From NCBI RefSeq assembly GCF_027409185.1, contig NC_084461.1, forward strand, positions 189,492,501 to 189,556,500: a stretch of DNA of 64,000 bases, written 5' to 3'. A program made the translations under genes and the position numbers. Each line of letters starts with the position of its first letter. Position 1 is the stretch's first letter. This document shows positions 32,255 to 42,867 of the stretch, piece by piece. Under the pieces are notes generated by a model. It was not told the DNA's origin, made no database searches, and saw only the letters and a list, made by a program, of their open reading frames with translations. The stretch comes from Cynocephalus volans. Its lineage: Eukaryota; Chordata; Mammalia; Dermoptera; Cynocephalidae.

Positions 32255-33542
32255 CTGTGGGGTGCAAAGCGCAGTCAGGCTGGAGTCTCAGCTGAGTTAG
32301 GCTGGGACTCTCGATTGCACACAAACTCACGGGGGCCCTGTTGCTGGCAAGGGCTACCTGGAGTGGGCCCTGTAGGCTCCCACAGTGGATTTTTTTCCTG
32401 GGACCCTGGAGATGCTGTCAGTGAGTTGCCCCCAGTGTGCTGGGGCCTGTGCCAGGCAGAAGCGAAGCCCTGGCCAGCCAGCCAGGAGGTGCTGGCTCTT
32501 AAAGAATCCAAGGCCTCCAGCCCACCTTTGGGCCATGCCAGGGCTATACACTATAGTATTTTTTTAACTTTTTGTTTTGAAATAATTATGGACTACAGGA
32601 AGTTGCAAAAACGGTGCAAAGAGTCCTGTGCACCTTTTGCCCAGGTTCCCCCAATGGTGATGTCATACATTTAAACAAGGAAATTGTGCCACTGGCACAC
32701 TGTCACTTAATGGTTTACAGTCCCATCTGTCCCCCTCCTGCTGTGGGAGAATGACGTCAGGGACAACATGATGCCTTCATCTCCTGAGAATCCAGAAGGG
32801 AACCGGGACCTGCACCTGCACTGCAGGAGGTGGGTGGCTAAGTGGCAGCTCGTGTCACACATGTGCACAGGCCACTTGCTCACATTCTGTGACAGGGCTT
32901 ACTCCCCAGGGGGCGATTTCTGGGGTACTAAAGTTTTCCTTGTTGTGTGCACTCCCAGCTTTTAAGAAAAACATGCTGCTCCCTTGGCACAAAGCACACA
33001 GCCTCTACTGCAAGTCACCGGCCTCTACTGCAGGCCCCCAGCCTCTGCGGCCCCTCTCACTCTCCTGTCAGCTGGGCTGCAGTGGGTGCCTGGGCGTGGC
33101 TGTGGGGCACTGCAGTCCAGCCACTGCATTTCTGTATCTGTTGCTTGGCTTTGTTGCAATGAGCATTAAAAAAAGGTCTGAGACTAACGTGGCCGTAGTC
33201 ATAGCTTTGTGCCTTTCCCTTTGTTTGCTCAGCTCCCTCTCTTATACACCTGGCTCGCAGTAGGCATTCACATGTAGTTTTCTTTTCTTTTTTTTTTTTT
33301 TGGTTTTTTTTTTTTTTTTTGTCTTTTTGGTGACCGGCTGCACCGCGCTCAGCCAGGGAGCGCACCGGCCATCCCTATATAGGATCCGAACCGCTGCGGG
33401 AGCGCTGCTACGCTCCCAGCGCCGCACTCTCCGGAGTGTGCCACGGGGCCAGCCCCATAAGTAGTTTTCAATGGATCTAGCCCTTCTAAACACCCCTTGT
33501 CATGGGGCAGCTGGGAAGAGGGCAGCCCCTGGGGCCACTTAC
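32255..33542 (-). other. HECTD4: HECTD4 intron with L1 fragment and t-SINE
   Basis: An old L1 3' piece, reverse strand, at about 32555-32720 ('ggaagttgcaaaaacggtgc', 'ccccaatggtgatgtcatac'); three imperfect ~20-bp tandem units around 32998-33055 ('cctctactgca'); the t-SINE at 33283-33455. Confidence 0.55.
33283..33455 (-). repeat. t-SINE, GC-rich subfamily
   Basis: Minus orientation, long interrupted poly-T; gggagcg..cgctccc inverted repeat. Target duplication approximately catgtagttttc (33271-33282) and cataagtagttttc (33456-33469). Confidence 0.88.
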
Positions 33543-33733
33543 TTAAGAGACAGGCCACTCGGGGGTCGGCTGCATCCGAAGGATCCAGGTACACCTCGTG
33601 GGGATGGAGCCGCGCAGGCGTGATGGCGAGGTGGCGGCACAGCCGGTTGATGTGCTGCACCAGTGCCACGTCCATCTCCAGGGTCCACTTCCTTGAGGCC
33701 TTCTGCGCGTGTCGGACATCTATGCAGGCACAC
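33543..33733 (-). CDS. HECTD4: HECTD4 exon
   Basis: Reads CACIDVRHAQKASRKWTLEM then DVALVQHINRLCRHLAITPA and ends DPRVACLL(N). Acceptor ccgcag, donor gtaagt. Matches HECTD4 with small differences (human has Tyr-Ile-Asn-Gln where this copy has HINR, as recalled). Confidence 0.94.
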
Positions 33734-34527
33734 CTGCGGGGGGAGGGAAGCCAAGGTGGGGCAGTGGTCACTGGGCTGACTGTGGGCTTCCTCTTACAGA
33801 GCCATGTCCCAACTCTCAGAGCACTTTTAAAAGACAGCTTGCCCCCCAGGTTGTTTCTTGGTTCTGGAATCACTCCTCACGAGGAAAAGCTCTTAAGCTC
33901 AGCAAGCTGAGCATGTGCTGGAAGGAGTGTGAGCAGGGGAACATTCTGAAGTGTTTGGCAACACATCCCCACATGCCTCCCTCTTGGGCATGGGCAGTGG
34001 ATTGTGAGGGGGAAGGAGGGCTCTGGGTGAAATCTAGGCTACACATAGTGACCAGGCAAAAAGCACATCCACTCTCTGAACCTTGGTTTCTTCACCCATA
34101 AAATGGAGCTCATAAGAGCATCAGCCTTGTGCTTTGCCTCAAGAATTCAATGACAGGATGCCTGCGCAGTGCATGGTTAGTGTCAGCATCAGTTGACATC
34201 AGCACCCTTTCCCAGCAACCCCATCCCAGGGTCTCCCTATGGAGCTGTGGCCAAGACATGCTTGTGAAAGCCTTGCTGCAGGTCTGTGTCATTACGGCAA
34301 CATCAGACTCCATCATCCCTCACTAGGGGTTAGCTGAATAAATGATACTACACCTAACAATAGAATGCTGGGCAACCATGAAAATGACCAAATGGAATAA
34401 TAAGGGATATGGAAAAATAAAAAAAAAGCAGACTGCAGAGCAGCGTGTCTGATCCCACTTCAATAGGACTGAAAAAATCTACCTCCAGAAAAATATTGGG
34501 ACAGATGTTCCCTGAAACATCACACAG

Positions 34528-34926
34528 TGCTGCGGATTGAATGTCCCCCGAAAACTCACTGAAGATTGACCTCCGTTGTAAGTGTTAAGAGGGTGGGAAA
34601 TCAGACTATGATATTTAAAAGGTAGGGCCTTTGGGACCTGATTGGATTATGAGGACTTTGCCCTTATGAATGGATCAATCCATTCATGTGTTAATAGATT
34701 AATGGGTTATCAGGAAGCAGACTGGGAGAGAGCATGTGGAAATGCTCTGGCTCAGCCCTTGCCATGGGACTTTGCAGAACCCCCCCAGGAAGAAGGCCCT
34801 CACCAAATGTGCTCCTTCGACCTTGGGCTTTCCAGCCTCCAAAACTGTAAGAAATAAATTCTATTTCTTTATAAAGTACCCAGTTTTAGGTACTCTGTTA
34901 TAAGCCACAGAAAACTGACTAATACA
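34528..34926 (+). mobile_element. MaLR LTR (MST/MLT1-like), solo
   Basis: Begins tgctgcggattgaatgtccc and ends ..gactaataca; contains 'taagagggtgggaaatcaga' shared with the LTR at 7157, and a poly(A) region 'gtaagaaataaattctattt'. Antisense to HECTD4. Confidence 0.75.
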
Positions 34927-35970
34927 TACAGCAATTATCTCTGGGCAGAGAATCACAGGACATCTTCTTTGTGTTTGTATATGCTGTTTTCAGTAAGAGT
35001 GCACATCCTTATTCCACAAACATTAGGCTATGAACCCAAGAAAGGCAGGCAGGCTGGCAGGGCAGTGGTCAGGCAGAGGCCTGGCTGAGCCTCTCGTACC
35101 AGAGCCTGTGGCACCATGAAGGAGTCCTGTGCCATGTCAGGTGCAGAGCCCCAGGAGGATCCCGGGAGGTGGAAGGGGGTGGCATCATGTTTCTCCTCAC
35201 TACAGGCAATCTTGGTCCTCACAAGGAGCACTCAGAGACCTAAGCCTCCTACAGAAGGGAAGCCTCCTCTAGGCTGGCTGTCCCTGGTATATACATTTGG
35301 CTCCCCTTAGACAAGTCCGTGGTGAGGAGACAAGGACATGTCAGGGCATCACCGTGACCCCTATGCCATGCGTGAACAAGCCCTTCTAGCTATTACACAG
35401 GCAAAATCTTCACTTCATAATTAGTTTGCAGCCTAACTTGTTCCCTTCCTACTCAGAATGCAGTTTTTAGTCCAAAATAGGTGATTCTACTTTTCAACAC
35501 AACCCCAAAGTCATCTCTCTTGCTGATTTCTAAAATAAGTTAAGAAAACTTGTCCCTGCCACCACGATGATAAGACCCATCAGGGGTTGACTCAGCCTTC
35601 AATGAAGGTGCAACATGCTGGTGCCAACCACTAAACAATTTCTCAGTTCTGGAATTGGCTTTTTAAAAAAGCATATGGCTGGCAGCCATTTTTCTTCCTG
35701 CCCAGTTCACCTTGCTGTGTGCAAGGCTGAGTAGGCCTGTGTGGGAGAAAGCCAGAGGGAAGGGCAGGGCCATTTCTTTTGTCTTGCAACATCTTGCCTG
35801 CTTGGGATTCACTTACAGCTGGAAAGGGAAAACCACATTTGCTTGGCTCTGGAGGCCAGGTGAGCTGTGGTCTTGCTGTGCCCCTGCCTGGGAGGGAAAG
35901 AGGGCAATGGAGACTGAGGGAAAGTGTGAGAGGCCCAGGAAGAGGTTCTTTGCAGTAAGAAATTGTTCCT

Positions 35971-36138
35971 GGGCCGGCCTGTGGCTCGCTTGGGAGAGTG
36001 TGGTGCTGATAACACCAAGGCTAAGGGTTCGGATCCCTAGATAGGGATGGCCGGTTAGCTCACTGGGTGAGTGTGGTGCTGACAACACCAAGTCAAGGGT
36101 TAAGATCCCCTTACTGGTCATCTTTAAAAAAAAAAAAA
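35971..36138 (+). repeat. t-SINE dimer
   Basis: Two tRNA-Ile-like units ('ggctcgcttgggagagtgtg', 'ggttagctcactgggtgagt') and poly-A. It ends a few bases before an MLT1-type LTR. Flanks aattgttcct / aaatcgctcct are a diverged target duplication. Confidence 0.9.
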
Positions 36139-36147
36139 AATCGCTCC

Positions 36148-36506
36148 TGTTATGGACTGAATTGTGTCCCCCCAAATTCATGCCTTAGCCCTATCCCTCA
36201 AGGTGACTGTATTGGAGATAGGGCCTTTAATGGGGTAATGAAGGTTAAATGAGGTCATCTGGGTGAGCCTTAATCCCATAAGACAGGTGTCCTTATAAAG
36301 AGGACACACAGAAGGAGGAGATGGGGCTGAGGTGGGCGGGGGGGTGGTGGCCGCTTGCAAACCAAGGAGAGAGGCTTCAGGAGAAACCAACCCTCCTGAC
36401 ACCTTGATCTTGGAACTTCCAGCCTTCAGAACTGTGTGAAAATAAACTGTTGTGTAAGTCCCCAGTCTATGGTGTTCTATTACGGCAGACCCAGCTGACT
36501 GATACA
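36148..36506 (+). mobile_element. MLT1-type MaLR LTR, solo
   Basis: 'tgttatggactgaattgtgt', 'ctgtattggagatagggcct', 'taaatgaggtcatctgggtg' and '..gactgataca' follow the MLT1 consensus as remembered. Confidence 0.8.
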
Positions 36507-36726
36507 GGCCTCATGTCAAAAGTTTGGAGGAAAAGAATAGGGTTTGTTTTCAAACGGATTAGAAAACCCACAAAATGATCATGAAAAATGAGGAAATAAC
36601 TCAGAAGGCACTATAAACAGTGAAGATGGACTGGCTCCCCAGAAAGCATTTTCTTGGCAATGCACCTAGTGGCTGAAAACAATTTCTAAACTAGGTATCA
36701 ACCAGGTTGAGGGACAGCCCTCTTAC

Positions 36727-36850
36727 CTATCAAAATGAAGATCATAACCGCAGGACAAAATTGCCCTCCAGACGCTACGGATGTCTTGCTTGGCTCGGTC
36801 GATAACAAATTTGTGAAATCCTTCCAAGGTCAGATATTTTTCCTCAGGGA
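36727..36850 (-). CDS. HECTD4: HECTD4 exon
   Basis: Reads (V)PEEKYLTLEGFHKFVIDRA .. QDIRSVWRAILSCGYDLHFD(R). Two AG acceptors lie 8 nt apart (after catcag and after ctgag); only the upstream one, behind cttttccatcag, keeps the frame. Donor gtaaga. Confidence 0.93.
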
Positions 36851-37587
36851 CTGATGGAAAAGCGTTCACAGTGTTAGGAATTTAGTAAGAACTACACACA
36901 ACGTGGGCCTCCCAACATGTTCTTCCCTCTTTCCTGGACTAATCCATCTAATTCTCTTTCTATCTCCAGTAACTCTAGGGTCTATTATTTTGCCATTTCT
37001 ACACACTGCCCACATAACCCCTTCATGTCATAAGGTCTTGTGTGGCAGGCTGGTCATCATCAAATAGTGCAGCTGATTTCCCACTTCCCTTCTTTTCATA
37101 AGTCTCAGAAACATCCTTGACTGCCAAAGCCATTTTCGTGACAACGAGAAAAGCTTTCTCCAACCCTGCTTGGGCCTTTGAGAGGCATATGTTCTACTGC
37201 CCCAGAGCACATCACTAGCTTAGGCAAGTGCCTTCTTGAAGAGCATTTCCAAGCAGCTTTCCAGATCTTTACTTTTCAGTCACAATCTATTCTTCATCTT
37301 GGGTGTATGGTATTTCCGGAACTGCCATTTTTACCTCCTTAAATTCATGGTCATCAAAGATGGCATCCTGGGGCAGTTAATTGGCATTGGCCAGGAATAT
37401 TTCCCAGTGTCTTTGGAAATGCTGTCCTGACTAAACTAAAACCCAAGGGAGCCTAGAGCTTGGGGCCATCCCAGCAGGAGACTGCCCAGTCAGGCAAAAG
37501 CAAAGAGGCTTGTTCCCAGAGTGGGCAGCCTGTCCTCAGGATAGAAGCAAGTCCCTGAGCTGTGTCAGGCCCAAGCTGCTCTTTCAC
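36851..37587 (-). other. HECTD4: HECTD4 intron, nothing recognised
   Basis: 737 nt of unique-looking sequence; no repeat or exon recognised. Confidence 0.6.
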
Positions 37588-37694
37588 CTTCTTGTTTTTT
37601 GGTAGGTGACTTTTCTGGGTCCTTTTCATCTGGTTTGCTCTTTTCTGGTGACTTTGGCTTCACAGTTGGCTTCTTCTCACTTAAGGCAGTTCTG
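37588..37694 (-). CDS. HECTD4: HECTD4 exon: Lys/Pro-rich linker
   Basis: Short exon of low complexity: RTALSEKKPTVKPKSPEKSK then PDEKDPEKSPTKKQE. Highly charged, with repeated Ser-Pro-Glu-Lys; a disordered linker. Acceptor ctccag, donor gtgaaa. 1 nt in and 1 nt out. Confidence 0.92.
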
Positions 37695-39093
37695 CTGGAG
37701 ACCAAAACACCAGGATTAGAATTCTGTGTATCCACCCATCCTCCCAACAGAGGAAATACAGAACCTCACACACATATTAATTGATTCCCGGCATGCCCCC
37801 CAACTTAAGGCTTAGAGTCAGACAGGGCTGGGTTCAAGAGCATCTTTGTTCTGAGCGAGAAAATTTTACTGAGCAAATTATGAGGACAAATCAGTGCTTT
37901 AAAATGTAAAAAATCTTGAAGGAACTCTTTTCAAATATTCTTTCTACATACTTTACAGCTGCACTGTCCAGTAAAGTAGACACTAGCCAGATGTAGCTAC
38001 TGAAGGTTAATTTAATTAAAATTAAATAAAATCACAAATACAGTCAGACCGGTCACACTTACCACATTTCAAGTGCTCCGTAGCCAGGTGTGGCTAGTGG
38101 CTACTGTACTGAATGGCACAGATACAAAAACAGCACAGAGTTCCATCATCACAGAAAGTTCTACTGGGCAATGCTGATTTAAAAGCACCATTTCTACATA
38201 ATTAATTAATGCAAATACACTTTATTTTTCTGGTCATTTAAACAATTCCTCTACAGACTCCTGCTGGATAATGCTTTGCTGTCAGAGTTTTAACTGTGAG
38301 TACTTGAGAGTCATAAACCTTAGTTTATGACTATCTAAAAGTTTATGACAATCTTAGCCTATCTAAAAAGTATTAAATATATATGCATATCCACACATGG
38401 AATATCACATAGCTATTTAAAAAAAAGGAATGGGAAAGTGCTTTTTGTATTGATCTGGAATGATCTCCAAGATTAAAATTAAATAGAAATAGCAAGGTAC
38501 AATGTGCAGTATCCGACATTTGGGTACATATATATTTGCTTGGGTATTCACAGAAAAGTTCTGGAAGGCTACTTAAATAACAATGGCAGGCTCAGGAAGG
38601 GGAACCTCGAGGTGAGCTTAAGGATGGAGGGGAAGAGGAGTAGCTTTTCACTGCGTATGTTTTTGAACTTTGTACCATTTCAGCCATTCAAAATCTAAGA
38701 CAATAATACAGATGTATAAAAAGTTATGTACTTAAATGTTAAAAGTTGTTGCTATGTGTGGAATAATTCGATCTTTTTCCAATACGCACATATGCATTTT
38801 CTAATTCTTCTATAATAACTATGCATTATTTGTGTGGTTAAAAAAATAGGATTTTTTTTTCCAGTTCTGTAGATTTGACATGTTTTCTTAACTCAGACTG
38901 GTCTGCTTCCCAGCCTGTGTGGCCGAGATTTGACTGTACTGGTGGACAAAATGAAATGATGGCTTTTGGCTGATGGAGACGAGGACTGAAAGGACCCTGG
39001 CAACAGAAAGAAAGGAGCCAGGATGCCCGGCTTCTCTGGCGGGTCCCACAACCTCTCCAGCAGCCCCACCTTCCTGAGCTCCCTGGCACGCAC
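37695..39093 (-). other. HECTD4: HECTD4 intron with hAT-type element
   Basis: A hAT/MER-type DNA transposon at about 37960-38180 ('cactgtccagtaaagtagac', 'gtagccaggtgtggctagtg', 'gaaagttctactgggcaatg'); the rest is AT-rich and unnamed. 38928-38975 has a related copy at 39699-39746. Confidence 0.6.
37960..38180 (-). mobile_element. hAT/Charlie-type DNA transposon
   Basis: Inverted-repeat ends ('gcactgtccagtaa' and 'ttctactgggcaatgc') and the internal 'agccaggtgtggctagtggc' match a common mammalian hAT family as remembered. Confidence 0.65.
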
Positions 39094-39245
39094 CTGACGC
39101 TATTGAGCACAGCCTTGTCCTTGGCAGGCGGCTTGCTGATAGGCCTCTTGGTGCTCACCACCTTCACGGGGTGCTGCTCCTTCCCGGCTTTGCTGTACTT
39201 GCTCTTGTCGAACTTGGGCTTCGGCACACCGTACTTCCTCAGGAT
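39094..39245 (-). CDS. HECTD4: HECTD4 exon: basic region
   Basis: Phase 0 in: ILRKYGVPKPKFDKSKYSKA then GKEQHPVKVVSTKRPISKPP and LNSV(S). About one third Lys/Arg. Acceptor ctgcag, donor gtgcgt. Confidence 0.94.
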
Positions 39246-39337
39246 CTGCAGGGTACAAAAGCAGGCAGGTGGTTCTCAGGCTCACCCCGCAGGGCACCCA
39301 GGGCCCAGCAGAGGCATAGTGGGGATGGGGTGGCTAC

Positions 39338-39561
39338 CTGGGTGAGTTGGTCCTCCAGCACCTTTTTTGGTGGCCGGACATTGGTGAAGAAGAGGTGGAG
39401 GAGGTTGCCTGGTGTCTGGGAGTTGATCTGCTCTTTGCTAAGATAGATGTCAGAGACTCTGAGGGGCTTCGTGGGTGTCAGGCTCAGCGTCTGCTCTGAA
39501 TGGGCACAGCTCTTAAAGATTTCTGTCAGAACCTCTCTGGCCCCGGGCACCAGCTTCTCGC
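39338..39561 (-). CDS. HECTD4: HECTD4 exon
   Basis: Completes a Gly codon, then EKLVPGAREVLTEIFKSCAH, SLTPTKPLRVSDIYLSKEQI and VRPPKKVLEDQLTQ; phase 0 out. Only 92 nt from the next exon. Acceptor taacag, donor gtagcc. Confidence 0.94.
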
Positions 39562-41685
39562 CTGTTAGAGGACAGAGGGAGGCCAAAACAATTCTGCCCT
39601 GCACATACTGTGTCAGCACAAGCCCCGCAAGCATTTGATTTATTTTTTGCAAACCATGTAGTTTTGAAAGTGGGTAATGGTCATTTACTAGAGGTGACGT
39701 GCTGTGGCCCAGATTTTACTACACTTGTGGACAAAATGAAATGCTGAAACCACCCAAATCTGGTTCCCCTTCCTTGGGTGCATGCCTCAGTTCCACACCC
39801 TGCCTTCTCTGCTGTCAGGTGTGGCCCTCTGATCACTTTCTCCCCAGGGAAGGGAGCCCCATTTGGGCCAGGCTACTCTCCTCGGCAGCCATTCCCTCTG
39901 TGACTGCATGGAGATGACAAGCCCCCTGGACTCAGTGCCAGCACATCTCAGCACTCACCCTGGACTCCTCCATGTGCAAGCAAGAAACTGCCACTGGGTT
40001 TGAGCCGTTGTGCTCTTGGGTCTATTTATTACAGCAGTTTAGCCTAACTTAACTTAGACAACATGTATGTAATGGAAAATCCCGAAGGAACAAAAGGGTA
40101 GGTAGCCAGCAAGTATTTTTAGTGCAAAGTACAAGTTGCTAAACAAGTTATTACATTATTAGAGAACATGTTTCAAAACTGGCATTTAGGGTGGGTGGAA
40201 AAAGAAAGTTTTCTGAGATAAAAGAAAACTGTTCACGAGCATTAGGGAAAATACTTATTTTTTTGTCCCCAAACAAGCACTCCAGAAAGTGTTCTCGCCT
40301 TTTCTAAGGGGCCAATCATGAACAGATTTGTGTGCTTCTGGGGCTGAGGGTCTGAGATAATACCAAATATTAATACAAAATATTAATAGTGCTGTGCCAA
40401 GCTGTATCAGAGCATGATGCAGAAGGAAAAATCAGTAACATTGATCCTGATCCTGTCTTTATTTAAAATTTTAATACTTTGGTTCTTCATGGATATTTTG
40501 CATTAATTCTGACTTTTTAAAATATTATACTAAAATATTATTTATCTTAATGACTGATTTTTTTGGAGCCCCATTAAATTTTTGTGCCCACAACCTTACT
40601 TACCTTACCCTGACCCCAGCTCTGAGGGAATAGTTCCAAATGTCATGATTTGAGGTAATAATTCAAAATGACAAAACTATACTCAATATTACATTTTGTT
40701 CTTGAAAAACATAAAACAAAACAACTGAACTCTATTATGAAATTTCAAGCAAGCTTAAAGATTTAGAAAAAGGGACAAGGATGAAAACTTTTGAGAAAGA
40801 CTGACAAAAATATGATGACACAAAGAAAACTGTTGCTATTTACAAGAAGAAAAAAAAAACACTCCTGCTGCTTCTGAAGTGAAGCTTCTGAAGTGAAGTG
40901 AAGCTTGGGGTGAGCTGCTGGCCTTAGACCAGAGCCTTCTGCTAGAGTCAGCTCTGTGGGGGCTTCATTAGAGCCCCATCTCCCAGATTAGCACTTGGTA
41001 TCGTATAGAAGTGGGGAAGCCAGACAGGGTTCTCCTGCTACAAAAGAACCACCAGAATGACAAGAGAGATGGAAAATGGGACTTTGGAAAAAAAGGGCTG
41101 GAACTATTTCTTCCCCAAGAAACAGTTTAAAAGGGTGAGGCATTAGCTGTCCTTAAGCATATGCCCAAATAATTACCAGCAATGTACTTGGTTTATTCTA
41201 GCTGCATAGGACAGAATACAAAATACACTTGAACCTAAACAAGAGGAGCCTGGCTAGACAAAAAGAAAAAAAACGACTTGAATGCAAGCCCACATTCAAG
41301 CCTGAAGCAGGCTGTGGCAAAGCCACCCCTGGTGGTCTCTCTAGCTGAACACAGCAGGACTGTGGCAGGGGCTGTCCTGGCGGCCTTCAGTGTCCTGACA
41401 GTGGGGAGAGGGGAGGAATGTTCTCTTTACATCATACGAAGATGCACACAATTGGCCACCACTAGCAAACAATGAGCCTCTTGTACCAGCTCCCACACAC
41501 CCCCAATCATTTTCAAAATAATTTCAAAACCCAGGAGTGGCTCCAAAGTTGCTCTTTAATTTAAGAGATTAAAAATAGGGGAAATCGGTGGGGAGGTGGG
41601 GAGATTTTTGCTCAATTTTTTCTATAAATCTAAAACTGCTCCAAAAAAAGTTTATTAAATTAAAAAAAAAAAATTCATAACCCAC
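39562..41685 (-). other. HECTD4: HECTD4 intron, mostly unrecognised
   Basis: AT-rich intron. A small tandem repeat 'gcttctgaagtgaa' at 40870-40906, and an A/T-rich L1-like end around 41560-41675. The (a)n tract ends just before the donor of the exon at 41686. Confidence 0.45.
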
Positions 41686-41893
41686 CTTTAATTGATTTAT
41701 CATTGAAATAATCTTCTAGCCCTGGGCTCCCTTGGGTATCAAACAAACTCTGATTTACTACAGAGACAGTTAGGATCTCTTCCGTTGACATTTCCATCAA
41801 TTCATCTTCACCATCCAAACTTGACAAACCAATCAAATCATTATTGTTAAATAAACTTGCTCGAATTTTCTCAATTTTGGCTCGGGATCTTAT
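41686..41893 (-). CDS. HECTD4: HECTD4 exon: acidic region
   Basis: Phase 0 in: IRSRAKIEKIRASLFNNNDL, then GLSSLDGEDELMEMSTEEIL and DTQGSPGLEDYFNDKSIK. AT-rich codon use unlike the GC-rich exon next to it. Acceptor cacacag, donor gtgggt. Confidence 0.94.
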
Positions 41894-42867
41894 CTGTGTG
41901 AAAAAAGCAAAGGGTCAGGACTTGAATGGAAAGTGACCAGTCATTCAATATGAATGAGCTTTCCCCTTCCCACCTTTCACTGGAAACCCTCTATTCATAT
42001 TCAGAGTTGCAAGAGCAGCCGTGCCCTATGTGGGTGAGCGGGCCTTCCTGGAAAATTTTCTCCCATGCGCCAACAATGGCGAATTTTAGGGGAATGACTC
42101 AACTGGACATCCCTGTTGCTAAACCCTGGCCAGCTCTGTGGGTTTACTCTAATACCCAGGGAGTTCAAGTCCATGCCTGGCTCTGAGGAAGTCTCCAGGA
42201 AGGAGGCTGATGGATTAAAAGAAGTGATTCTAGGAGAGAAATCGCCCACTGGGAGAGCAAGGCAACCCAAGTTCTCTCCCAGTGCTCTGTTCTACGTATC
42301 TAAGGGGAAGGACAGTTTTTACTTTTGAGCCTAACTCCTATTATGCAAAGGTACAGGAAGACATTTGACACAGGATTTCTAAACAAGGAGGTATGGGAAA
42401 CACATTGGATCCTAAGGTGGAAACATGATTTGGCAACATGCACACCACCTGAGACTCAGAGTAGCCAGGAACAGAGTGACAAGGATCTATTCCCACACTG
42501 TTCCGTGAAGCTCCCTCCTGCTAATGGTAATGAAGAAAACTACCCGAGGCCACTCAGAAATATACAGATGGGGTCATGGGCCAGGATTCACTTGACAAAA
42601 CCACCCACCATAAAGAGCAGCTTCCTGAGCTGCCCTACTGTGGTCAGTGATGAAGTGCATTTACTTCATGGCATTAGACTTGATATCACTCTGATGTGAC
42701 CTCAAATAGAATCATCCTGCTGTTTCCAAGGGCTGCCCAGGGATCCCCAGTTGCTCCAACATTACCTATTAGCTAATCTCTTAGAAATAACTTTGAAAGG
42801 TTTAAAGAGGCCTGGCAGAATCAACTTGGTCATGATTTTAGTGGCGGCCAAGGCTCAGAGCTATTAC
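41894..42867 (-). other. HECTD4: HECTD4 intron, nothing recognised
   Basis: 974 nt; no repeat or other exon recognised. Confidence 0.6.

Larger units (their letters stand above)
33734..36726 (-). other. HECTD4: HECTD4 intron with two MaLR LTRs, MIR, t-SINE
   Basis: Holds a reverse MIR at about 34010-34140, MaLR LTRs at 34528-34926 and 36148-36506 and the t-SINE 35971-36138; 34927-35960 has no element I recognise. Confidence 0.6.

Noticed and set aside
36727-36842. Shorter HECTD4 exon using the inner acceptor ctgag
   Set aside because: It would not keep the frame with the preceding exon, which ends 1 nt into a codon.
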